NCBI GenBank assembly: GCA_019348305.1 | Contig: JAHWJQ010000133.1 | Coordinates: 1 to 5,981, forward strand | Length of the DNA: 5,981 nucleotides | Direction of reading: 5' to 3' | Origin: Actinomycetota bacterium | Lineage (GTDB): Bacteria > Actinomycetota > Acidimicrobiia > Acidimicrobiales > CADCTF01 | Part shown: positions 1 to 5,597 of the stretch, one piece after another | Layout of the letters: each line of letters begins with the position of its first letter | Position numbering within the stretch: the stretch's first letter is position 1 | Made by a program: the position numbers and the translations under genes | The notes under the pieces: generated by a model | What the model saw: only the letters and a program-made list of their open reading frames with translations | What the model was told of the DNA's origin: nothing | Databases searched by the model: none

Positions 1-77
1 TAGACAAGGGTGTTGGCCGTCCCGAGGTCGATGGCCATGTCCCGCCCCATCAGGCCGGAGAAGAAGTTGTCGGACAC
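1..77 (-). CDS. mreB: Rod shape-determining protein MreB, N-terminal fragment
   Basis: MreB is the bacterial actin homologue that polymerises under the inner membrane and guides side-wall peptidoglycan synthesis. Only 25 complete codons are in the window; the gene runs off the low-coordinate edge. The visible N-terminus includes GRDMAIDLGTANTLV, the phosphate-1 loop of the actin/Hsp70 fold in its MreB form (DLGTANT). The preceding NFFSGLM is a hydrophobic stretch of the kind MreB uses to contact the membrane. The start is GTG at 77-75, chosen because a strong GAGGAGG lies 9 nt upstream and the reading begins exactly where MreB proteins do. It follows ndk after a 95-nt gap, the neighbour order seen in actinobacteria. 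Identification rests on a short but highly diagnostic sequence. Confidence 0.93.
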   Translation of the reverse strand, partial: MSDNFFSGLMGRDMAIDLGTANTLV

Positions 78-86
78 GCGGGCAGC

Positions 87-93
87 CCTCCTC
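87..93 (-). promoter_or_regulatory. Shine-Dalgarno site of mreB
   Basis: GAGGAGG on the minus strand, 9 nt before the GTG at 77-75. It is the strongest ribosome-binding site in the window and fixes the mreB start. Confidence 0.8.
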
Positions 94-107
94 GACGAAG
101 TCGGAGG
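87..107 (-). promoter_or_regulatory. Possible hairpin covering the mreB ribosome-binding site
   Basis: In the minus-strand RNA, CCUCC (107-103) can pair with GGAGG (91-87), and GAC next to it (102-100 is its partner GUC in plus orientation) with GUC (96-94). This leaves a 3-nt loop and a 2-nt bulge. The paired GGAGG is the core of the mreB Shine-Dalgarno site, so the fold would hide it. The pairing is seen in the sequence; any regulatory role is inference, and GC-rich DNA yields such short stems by chance. Confidence 0.3.
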
Positions 108-168
108 TCGGTCCCAGGCTAGGAGAGCCCGGCCAGGATCGCCAGCCGTCACAGCAGAATGTCCGCGA

Positions 169-188
169 CGGTTCAGGCCGGGGAACCG
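169..188 (-). terminator. Weak hairpin spanning the ndk stop codon
   Basis: On the minus strand CGGTTC (188-183) and GAACCG (174-169) form a perfect 6-bp inverted repeat with an 8-nt loop. The TGA stop of ndk (175-173) straddles the loop and the 3' arm. No T-run follows, so it is not a canonical intrinsic terminator. It could still act as an RNA 3'-end or pausing structure. Confidence 0.2.
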
Positions 189-595
189 GCGAGATGCGGG
201 AAAAAGATCCCGATCTCCCGCTCGGCCGACTCCGCGCCGTCGGAGCCGTGCACCAGGTTCTGCGTCAGGAGAACCCCGAAGTCACCCCGGATGGTGCCAG
301 GGGCGGCCTCTTTGGGGTCGGTCGTCCCCATCATCGTTCGCACCACCCGCCAGGTGTCGCCCGGTCCCTCCAGCACCATCAACAGGGCAGGACCGCCGGT
401 GATGAAGTCGACGAGCTCTCCGAAGAAGGGCTTGTCCCGGTGCTCGTCGTAATGGCGTCCGGCGGTCTCCCGGTCGATCGTCCGCAGCTCGGCCGCCACC
501 AGCTTGAGCCCCTTGCGCTCCAGCCGCGCCAGGATTTCCCCGGCGAGGCCGCGTGCGACAGCGTCGGGCTTGCAGATGACGAAGGTGCGGTCCAT
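173..595 (-). CDS. ndk: Nucleoside diphosphate kinase
   Basis: Cytosolic enzyme that moves the gamma-phosphate of ATP to other nucleoside diphosphates through a phosphohistidine, balancing NTP and dNTP pools. The product is 140 residues, normal for the family. The start is ATG at 595, giving [16 protein letters not shown], where NDK proteins begin; a GTG at 628 would overlap the folC stop and add a non-homologous tail. All the usual active-site residues can be placed: Lys9, Tyr49, Phe57, Arg86, Thr92, Arg103 (PGTIRGDFG), Asn113, and the phosphorylated His116 in [13 protein letters not shown]. One small deviation is TQN before the active-site histidine, where many homologues have GRN. It begins 22 nt after the folC stop with no clear Shine-Dalgarno site, so translation may be coupled to folC. 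Confidence 0.97.
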   Translation of the reverse strand: MDRTFVICKPDAVARGLAGEILARLERKGLKLVAAELRTIDRETAGRHYDEHRDKPFFGELVDFITGGPALLMVLEGPGDTWRVVRTMMGTTDPKEAAPGTIRGDFGVLLTQNLVHGSDGAESAEREIGIFFPHLAGSPA

Positions 596-611
596 GAGTT
601 CGCACAGGGTA

Positions 612-626
612 GTGGGTTCAACCCAC
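612..626 (-). other. Inverted repeat with the folC stop codon as its loop
   Basis: GTGGGT-TGA-ACCCAC on the minus strand is a perfect 6-bp inverted repeat whose 3-nt centre is the folC TGA stop (620-618). The stem holds the last two folC codons. It lies 16 nt before the ndk start, in a junction that lacks a Shine-Dalgarno site. The symmetry is certain; whether it forms or affects folC-ndk coupling is inference. Confidence 0.4.
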
Positions 627-1922
627 ACCGCGACGCAGCGCCCGCCGGGCCTCCCCCACCGTGTAGAGCGAGCCGGTCACCAGGACGGCATCTTCGGCGG
701 TACTGAGGGCAAGGGCGCGGCTGACGGCTTCGGCCGGCGAGCCCCCTACCTCGGCCTCCAGGCCCAGCCGGCGGGCAGCGCCGGCGACCTCGGCTGCCGG
801 TACCGCGCGCGGGGAATCGGGACGGCAGGCAATGACTCTGGTCCCCTCGAGGTCGAGTGCGGCAAGTAGCTCCTGGGGGTCGTGGGGGCGGAGCACGCCC
901 ATCACGACCGTCCACCTGCGCGGCTCCACGAACTCCTCTTCGACAGCCAAGCCGAGGGCGGCGGCCGCTGGGGGGTTGTGGGCCCCGTCGAGCACACACA
1001 GGGGCTCGTGGCTCATGACCTCCATCCGGCCAGGAGAACTCACGGTCAAGAACGCCTCTCGCACCAGCCCCTCCTCGAGTGGTCCGCCCAGGAACGCTTC
1101 AGCGGCGGCCAGGGCCAGCGCCGCGTTGTCGGCTTGGAAGCCTCCCCGCAACCCCAGGTACAGGTCCTCATAGCTGGCGCCCGGGGTTTGGATGCCTACC
1201 GCCCGGCCGCCCACGGCCAGCAGGTTCTCCACGACGGCGAAGTCCCGCCCTAGCAACCACACGCCCTCGGCTGGCGTCGCGGCAAAGACGTGGGCGAGCT
1301 CGGGGTCGGTCTCCCCCAGCACCAGGATGCTGGAGGGCTTGATGATGCCGGCCTTCTCCCAGGCCACCGCCTCCCGGGTGCCGGCGTAGTCGAGGTGGTC
1401 GGCACCGACGTTCGTGACCACGGCTACCTGAGCGTCGGCGACGTTGGTCGCGTCCCATCGTCCGAGCACGCCCACCTCCACCACCGCGGCATGCACGGCG
1501 ACCTCAGCGAACCAGCGGAAGGCGGCGGCGGTGACCGCCTCGAAGTAGGTGGGAGGCTCGTCCATGAAGGGGACCACGGCGGCGACCGCGGTGAGCGCCG
1601 CCGCCATGGCGTCTTCCTGTATCGGCTCGCTGTTCCAAGAGATCCGCTCGGTTACCGATTCGAGGTGCGGGCTCGTGTACGTGCCGACACTGAGTCCGGC
1701 CACCTCGAGCAGGCGTGTGAGGATGCGCGCCGTCGAGGTCTTGCCGTTGGTCCCCGTGAGGTGGAGCACCGGGTAGGCGTGCTGCGGGTCGGCCAGAAGG
1801 CCTGCCAGCTGCACCATACGGTCGAGGCGGCCCTCGCTGGGGCTGGCGTCAGGAGCGCGTGCACCCGTCGATTCGAGGTTGACCCGGTCGTCCAACCACC
1901 GCAGCGCCTCGGAGAAGTCCAC
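618..1922 (-). CDS. folC: Dihydrofolate synthase / folylpolyglutamate synthase
   Basis: Mur-ligase family enzyme of folate metabolism. It joins glutamate to dihydropteroate and/or lengthens the glutamyl tail of reduced folates, through an acyl-phosphate made with ATP. The protein is 434 residues from the GTG at 1922, typical for FolC. Motifs in order: P-loop TGTNGKTST (GTNGKT at 57-62), [11 protein letters not shown] (from 84), [13 protein letters not shown] (148-160), [20 protein letters not shown] (188-195, containing the family's conserved Lys), FQADNA (262-267), GRMEV (298-302), and [12 protein letters not shown] (from 312), which opens the C-terminal glutamate-ligase domain. The stretch usually written VGLGGRLDATN reads [11 protein letters not shown], a minor variation. 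The GTG start lies 4 nt past the stop of the synthetase-like gene, with no clear Shine-Dalgarno site, suggesting reinitiation. A much longer in-frame start at 2126 would overlap that gene by about 200 nt and adds an Arg/Pro-rich non-homologous leader. Mono- versus bifunctional activity cannot be read from sequence. Confidence 0.95.
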   Translation of the reverse strand: MDFSEALRWLDDRVNLESTGARAPDASPSEGRLDRMVQLAGLLADPQHAYPVLHLTGTNGKTSTARILTRLLEVAGLSVGTYTSPHLESVTERISWNSEPIQEDAMAAALTAVAAVVPFMDEPPTYFEAVTAAAFRWFAEVAVHAAVVEVGVLGRWDATNVADAQVAVVTNVGADHLDYAGTREAVAWEKAGIIKPSSILVLGETDPELAHVFAATPAEGVWLLGRDFAVVENLLAVGGRAVGIQTPGASYEDLYLGLRGGFQADNAALALAAAEAFLGGPLEEGLVREAFLTVSSPGRMEVMSHEPLCVLDGAHNPPAAAALGLAVEEEFVEPRRWTVVMGVLRPHDPQELLAALDLEGTRVIACRPDSPRAVPAAEVAGAARRLGLEAEVGGSPAEAVSRALALSTAEDAVLVTGSLYTVGEARRALRRGVG

Positions 1923-1926
1923 AGCC

Positions 1927-3645
1927 CTAGTCGCCGAGGATGGGCAGCGCCAGCGCCCGCAGACGCTGGGCCGCCTCGGCGGGCACGCCCGCTTTGAGCG
2001 CCGCCGCGAGACGGCCGGCCGCCTGGGCCGGGGATCCCTCGCCGAGGGCGACGACGCCCCCAGCCGCGGCAGCAGCCGCGTCCGCGTCGTCACCGGCCGC
2101 GGGCTCCGGGTGGTCGAGGGCGGCAACCGCGGACCGGGCGGCCTCGAGGTCGCCCCCGCCCTCGACCAGGGCCAACCGGCGAACCCGCGGGTCGATCGTG
2201 TCGTCGACGAAGGCCTCGATGTCGCAATCCTCTGGCGACGGCCAGGGGTGGACGGTCACCTGGCAAAAGGGGCTCGCCCCGGCGAGCCGCAAGCCGAGGG
2301 CCAAGGCTGGGAGCACCCAGCCGGCAAGGTCCTCGCCGGCCACCACCGCGGAGGTCTCCTGGCCCCCGTCGCCACCGCGCCGCACGGGCCAGCCCTCGAG
2401 ACCCAACGCCCACACAGCAGCCACGAACCGGGAGTCGAGCGTCTCCCGTTCCGCCTCCAGCGGCCCCATGCAACCCCCGCACGACAGCGCCGGCTCTGTC
2501 TCCACTGCCAGGCCCCCACAGTCGAGGCAGCGGGCCGCCGGTACCGCCACCCCTCCCGCCACCGCAGAGCTCAGGCACCAGTCGCGCCGCACCCCGGCCA
2601 GCGCGAGGAACGCGTCGCGGGCATCAGGGGGCACGAAGCTCACCAGGCCGTCGCGCACGGCGTCGCCGGCTCCCACCTCCATCTCCCCCGACCGCAGGAA
2701 CCAGTGCCAGCCCAGGTGGGGCACCACCACACTGCTACAGGACCCGCACCGCTCCACCTGCTCGAGCCCGGGCTCAGCGGCCACGACGGCTCCCTCGGCC
2801 ACGAGAAGCTGGCGCGCCGCGGCCCTGGCGGCGTAGCGGCCGAGGCCTTCGAGCGGCCCTGGCGCAGTGACGAGGCCGGTGCTGTCGAACACCGGCACCA
2901 TTGGGAGGCCGGCTTGGAGCACCAGTTCGTGGGCGTCGACATCATGGGCGGCGGCGACGAAGCGCACCGGCGTCTCCACCGCGCTCTCGAGCACGGGAAC
3001 GTCACGGGCGGCCAAGGGGACCAGTGCCTCAGACCCGGCGCCAGGGTGGCCGGCAGGGACGAGCACCGCTACCGCCCCGGGAAGCAACTCCGGCGCCTCG
3101 GTTTCGACCAGCAGTTCGTGCCCGTCGCTCGTAACCAACGACAGCGTCAGGCGCTCCGCCTCCAGTTCCGCGGCCTCGACGTCCAGCCGGTCGAGCGGGG
3201 TGCGGCACCGCGGGCAGCCGCGTACCACCCGCTGGCTGTGCTCGATCAGTCCCTGCTCATAGAGGGTCACGAACGCGGTGCGGCTGGCCCGCACCACCTC
3301 CGGCGATGCCGTTGACACCTCTGACAGCGAACCGGTCACGCCGAGACCGGCCAGCACCTCCGACACCGCCGCCATTCGCTGGCGAACGAACGCCCGAGCC
3401 CGCTCCTGGTAGGCCTCGGCACCGAGCGCGGCGCGGTCGTATCCCTCCCGGTTGAGCTCGCGCTCGAACTGGTAACCGGCTGCACCGTCGGCCCCAATGG
3501 CGGGCACCACGAGCTCCGCCGGCCTCCCTGTCGCCCATGACCGCCGGACCAGTGCATCGGCGGCCACTGCCATGGCCAGTTGGCCGTACCCGAGCGGGCG
3601 GCAGACGCGCAGCGGCGCCGTGACGGTTCTCTGCGGGCCCGGCAT
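1927..3645 (-). CDS. Degenerate valyl-tRNA synthetase-like protein lacking HIGH and KMSKS
   Basis: A 572-residue protein in the valS position that resembles valyl-tRNA synthetase along its length but lacks catalytic signatures. Seen (numbering from the ATG at 3645): the HIGH segment, normally L-HMGH, reads L-GYGQ (19-22), so both histidines are gone. FERELNREGYDRAALG (from 60) then matches VERELAKEG of ValRS. LYEQGLIEHSQRVVRGCPRC (from 128) matches [20 protein letters not shown]. The editing (CP1) region keeps AHD (233-235), but TTRPET has become ETEAPE. GWHWFLRSGEM, RDWCLS (354-359) and LDSRFVAAVWALGLEGWP (403-420) match QWFV, RDWCISRQ and LDTWFSSALWPFSTLGWP. Cysteine pairs are at 144/147, 300/303, 373/376 and 389/392. 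No KMSKS follows, and after an Ala-rich linker (about 513-532) the protein ends without an anticodon-binding domain or coiled coil; full ValRS is about 850-900 residues. The frame is intact and family similarity is continuous, so it is not a decayed pseudogene. It cannot be expected to activate valine; its role is unknown. An in-frame TTG at 3657 is an alternative start. Confidence 0.85.
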   Translation of the reverse strand: MPGPQRTVTAPLRVCRPLGYGQLAMAVAADALVRRSWATGRPAELVVPAIGADGAAGYQFERELNREGYDRAALGAEAYQERARAFVRQRMAAVSEVLAGLGVTGSLSEVSTASPEVVRASRTAFVTLYEQGLIEHSQRVVRGCPRCRTPLDRLDVEAAELEAERLTLSLVTSDGHELLVETEAPELLPGAVAVLVPAGHPGAGSEALVPLAARDVPVLESAVETPVRFVAAAHDVDAHELVLQAGLPMVPVFDSTGLVTAPGPLEGLGRYAARAAARQLLVAEGAVVAAEPGLEQVERCGSCSSVVVPHLGWHWFLRSGEMEVGAGDAVRDGLVSFVPPDARDAFLALAGVRRDWCLSSAVAGGVAVPAARCLDCGGLAVETEPALSCGGCMGPLEAERETLDSRFVAAVWALGLEGWPVRRGGDGGQETSAVVAGEDLAGWVLPALALGLRLAGASPFCQVTVHPWPSPEDCDIEAFVDDTIDPRVRRLALVEGGGDLEAARSAVAALDHPEPAAGDDADAAAAAAGGVVALGEGSPAQAAGRLAAALKAGVPAEAAQRLRALALPILGD

Positions 3646-3708
3646 CTTGGCGGCCAACGTAGCGGCGGCGTCGCCAGGTTCCGGCGGTGAGGGCGGCCGG
3701 CGGGCCGG

Positions 3709-4212
3709 CTACGCCACCCTGGCGACGAGGGGGCGCGCCGACTCTGCCGCCTCGAGCGCCCGCTCGCGTGCCACCCTTGCCGCCTGCTCCACCCGCGGAC
3801 GGGCGGCTTCAGCAGCGTCAAGAGCAAGCTCGCGAGCCGATCGGGCCGCTTGGCCGACCACGGGACGGGCCAGGTCGACGGCCTGCTCGACCCGGGGCCG
3901 GGCCGTCTCCGCTGCCTGCGACACGACGTCGAAGGCGTGCTCGAAGGCCGGGCGCGCCGCCCGGGCCGCCTCCACCAGGCCAGTGGTGGTGAGGGCGGCG
4001 CCAAAGCGGGCGCGGGCCTTGGCCTGGCGCTTCTTTTCTCTGCGGTCGAGCACGTAACCCACGATCGCCCCCACCGCAGCGGCCTCGCCGGCCCCCTTCA
4101 GAGCCTTCTGGGCGATGACCTCGGTCGTCTCGTCCCGACGGAAGGCCTGCATGCCGCCGGCGGCGGCTCCGGCCGCGCCAGCCATGAGCGCCACTTTGAC
4201 CAATTTACGCAT
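3709..4212 (-). CDS. Hypothetical protein: two hydrophobic segments and an 11-residue-repeat helical tail
   Basis: I do not recognise a family for this 167-residue protein. The ATG at 4212 gives a basic start (MRKLVKV) followed by a small-residue hydrophobic run at about 5-20 (VKVALMAGAAGAAAGG). A second hydrophobic, Gly-zipper-like run lies at about 41-55 (AGEAAAVGAIVGYVL), then a very basic patch DRREKKRQAKARAR (56-69). The remainder is a charged Ala-rich tail with 11-residue repeats of the form ARPxVxQAAxx (104-167), predicted to be one long amphipathic helix as in apolipoprotein-, phasin- or LEA-like proteins. This suggests membrane attachment with a cytosolic helical arm, which is inference. 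An upstream in-frame start at 4257 would add 15 residues with no support. No Shine-Dalgarno is evident; a TANNNT box 7 nt upstream fits leaderless expression. It separates clpX from the valS-like gene, with a 63-nt gap to the latter. Confidence 0.72.
   Translation of the reverse strand: MRKLVKVALMAGAAGAAAGGMQAFRRDETTEVIAQKALKGAGEAAAVGAIVGYVLDRREKKRQAKARARFGAALTTTGLVEAARAARPAFEHAFDVVSQAAETARPRVEQAVDLARPVVGQAARSARELALDAAEAARPRVEQAARVARERALEAAESARPLVARVA
3712..3903 (-). repeat. Tandem 33-bp / 11-residue coding repeats
   Basis: Five full 11-residue units and a 9-residue partial unit run to the C-terminus: ARPRVEQAVDL, ARPVVGQAARS, ARELALDAAEA, ARPRVEQAARV, ARERALEAAES, ARPLVARVA. Units 1 and 4 share ARPRVEQA, yet four of those eight codons differ by silent changes. 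The repeat is therefore kept at protein level and is not a fresh DNA duplication. An 11-residue period corresponds to three helix turns, giving a continuous amphipathic face. Confidence 0.8.
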
Positions 4213-4219
4213 GGCGGTG

Positions 4220-4225
4220 AGCCTA
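4220..4225 (-). promoter_or_regulatory. Candidate -10 box of a leaderless promoter
   Basis: TAGGCT on the minus strand matches the actinobacterial TANNNT -10 consensus. It ends 7 nt before the ATG at 4212, the spacing at which transcription would begin on the start codon. The gene lacks a Shine-Dalgarno site, which fits. No good -35 box is visible at 16-18 nt, and a six-base match is weak evidence. Confidence 0.25.
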
Positions 4226-4276
4226 TCCCCCAAGCCATTCTGGGGATGTCCGCGCACCTGTGCGGTGGGTAGACAA

Positions 4277-4302
4277 CCCCAAAAGCGCGGCTCGGCCTGG
4301 GG
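4277..4302 (-). terminator. Weak hairpin after clpX
   Basis: Directly after the clpX TAG, CCCCA (4302-4298) can pair with TGGGG (4281-4277) around a 16-nt GC-rich loop. A 4-base T-run lies inside the structure, not after it. The position suits a 3'-end structure separating clpX from the next gene, but the stem is short and the loop large. Confidence 0.2.
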
Positions 4303-5574
4303 CTAGGAGGCGGCGCGCCGGGGCCGGTCGTTCTTGGCCGGCGGCTCGGTCCGGGGCACGAGGGTGGGATTGACCCGCTCGAGCACGACCGACCGGTCGA
4401 TCACGCACTTGCCGATGTCGGTGCGGCTCGGCAGGTCGTACATCACCTCGAGAAGCACCTCTTCGAGGATGGCCCGCAGCCCCCGAGCGCCCGTTCCCCG
4501 CAACAGGGCCTGGTCGGCCACGGCATGAAGGGCGTCGTCTGCGAACTCGAGCTCGACGTTGTCGAGGGCGAAGGTGCGCTTGTACTGCTTCACCAGCGCG
4601 TTCTTGGGCTCGACGAGGATGCGAATGAGTGCCTCGTGGTCGAGGTTCGAGACGGCACCGATGACCGGCAGCCGTCCCACGAACTCAGGGATGAGGCCGA
4701 ACTTGAGCAGGTCCTCGGGGGCGACGTGGACGAAGACCTCGGAGAGGTCCTTTTCCTCCTTGTCGACGGTGGTGCGGAAGCCGATGGCCTTGCGGCCCAC
4801 CCGACCCTCGATGATCTTGTCGAGGCCGGCAAAGGCCCCACCGCAGATGAACAAGATGTTGGTGGTGTCGATCTGGATGAACTCCTGGTGGGGGTGCTTG
4901 CGGCCCCCCTGCGGCGGCACCGAGGCCGTCGTCCCCTCCAGGATCTTGAGCAGGGCCTGCTGCACCCCCTCACCGGAGACGTCGCGGGTGATGGAGGGGT
5001 TCTCGCTCTTGCGGGCGATCTTGTCGATCTCGTCGATGTAGATGATCCCCGTCTCGGCCTTCTTGACGTCGTAGTCGGCGGCCTGGATCAGCTTGAGCAG
5101 GATGTTCTCCACGTCCTCGCCGACGTAGCCCGCCTCGGTGAGAGCGGTGGCATCGGCGATGGCGAAGGGGACGTTCAGCATGCGGGCGAGGGTCTGGGCC
5201 AGAAGCGTCTTGCCGCAGCCGGTCGGGCCGAGCAGCAGGATGTTCGACTTCGAGAGCTCGATGTCGCCTTCGTTGCTGCCCGCCTGGACCCGCTTGTAGT
5301 GGTTGTAGACGGCCACCGACAGGATCTTCTTGGCTCGGTCCTGGCCGATCACGTAGTCGTTCAGGAACTGGTAGATCTCCCGCGGCTTGGGCAGCTCGTC
5401 GAAGCGGACCTCGGAGTCACCCGAGAGCTCCTCTTCGATGATGTCGTTGCAGAGGTCGATGCACTCGTCGCAGATGTAGACCCCGGGGCCCGCAATCAGC
5501 TTATTCACCTGCTTCTGCGACTTTCCGCAGAAGCTGCACTTGACGAGATCGCCCCCGTCCCCGAACTTCGCCAC
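4303..5574 (-). CDS. clpX: ATP-dependent Clp protease ATP-binding subunit ClpX
   Basis: Hexameric AAA+ unfoldase that recognises tagged substrates such as ssrA-tailed proteins, unfolds them with ATP and threads them into ClpP. The 423-residue length is normal. Domains: N-terminal zinc-binding domain with CSFC (13-16) and CDEC (35-38); Walker A GPTGCGKT (116-123); pore-1 loop GYVG (149-152); Walker B IIYIDEID (177-184); RKH loop (225-227); the IGF tripeptide (264-266) that docks on Clp[11 protein letters not shown] with the arginine finger at 301; and sensor-2 GAR (362-364). The tail after 405 is short, basic and probably disordered. Start: GTG at 5574, with GAGGGGG just upstream. It begins 23 nt after the clpP stop, so the partner genes are very likely cotranscribed. 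All key residues are present, and the enzyme should be active. Confidence 0.98.
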   Translation of the reverse strand: MAKFGDGGDLVKCSFCGKSQKQVNKLIAGPGVYICDECIDLCNDIIEEELSGDSEVRFDELPKPREIYQFLNDYVIGQDRAKKILSVAVYNHYKRVQAGSNEGDIELSKSNILLLGPTGCGKTLLAQTLARMLNVPFAIADATALTEAGYVGEDVENILLKLIQAADYDVKKAETGIIYIDEIDKIARKSENPSITRDVSGEGVQQALLKILEGTTASVPPQGGRKHPHQEFIQIDTTNILFICGGAFAGLDKIIEGRVGRKAIGFRTTVDKEEKDLSEVFVHVAPEDLLKFGLIPEFVGRLPVIGAVSNLDHEALIRILVEPKNALVKQYKRTFALDNVELEFADDALHAVADQALLRGTGARGLRAILEEVLLEVMYDLPSRTDIGKCVIDRSVVLERVNPTLVPRTEPPAKNDRPRRAAS

Positions 5575-5578
5575 TCGT

Positions 5579-5585
5579 CCCCCTC
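5579..5585 (-). promoter_or_regulatory. Shine-Dalgarno site of clpX
   Basis: GAGGGGG on the minus strand in the 23-nt clpP-clpX junction. Its GAGG core lies 7 nt from the GTG at 5574-5572, which supports that non-ATG start. Confidence 0.7.
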
Positions 5586-5597
5586 GTGGTTTCAGGC

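Noticed and set aside
596..628. Longer ndk from the GTG at 628
   Set aside because: It would start before the folC stop and add 11 residues ahead of the conserved [13 protein letters not shown] start.
10..706. Several overlapping plus-strand frames opposite ndk and mreB
   Set aside because: Pro/Arg/Ser-rich translations with no motifs; the minus strand carries unmistakable NDK and MreB sequence.
1923..2126. N-terminal extension of folC from an upstream in-frame start
   Set aside because: It adds 68 Arg/Pro/Ser-rich residues that overlap the end of the upstream gene and have no match to FolC, which begins near [10 protein letters not shown].
1879..3315. Long plus-strand open frame (478 codons), rich in Arg, His and Gly
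   Set aside because: It is antisense to the synthetase-like gene, which has clear family similarity. The plus-strand product is compositionally odd and has no recognisable domain.
1927..3645. Calling the synthetase-like gene a pseudogene or a functional valS
   Set aside because: It has no internal stop or frameshift and ends naturally, so pseudogene is not supported. Without HIGH, KMSKS and the anticodon-binding domain, a working valyl-tRNA synthetase is not supported either.
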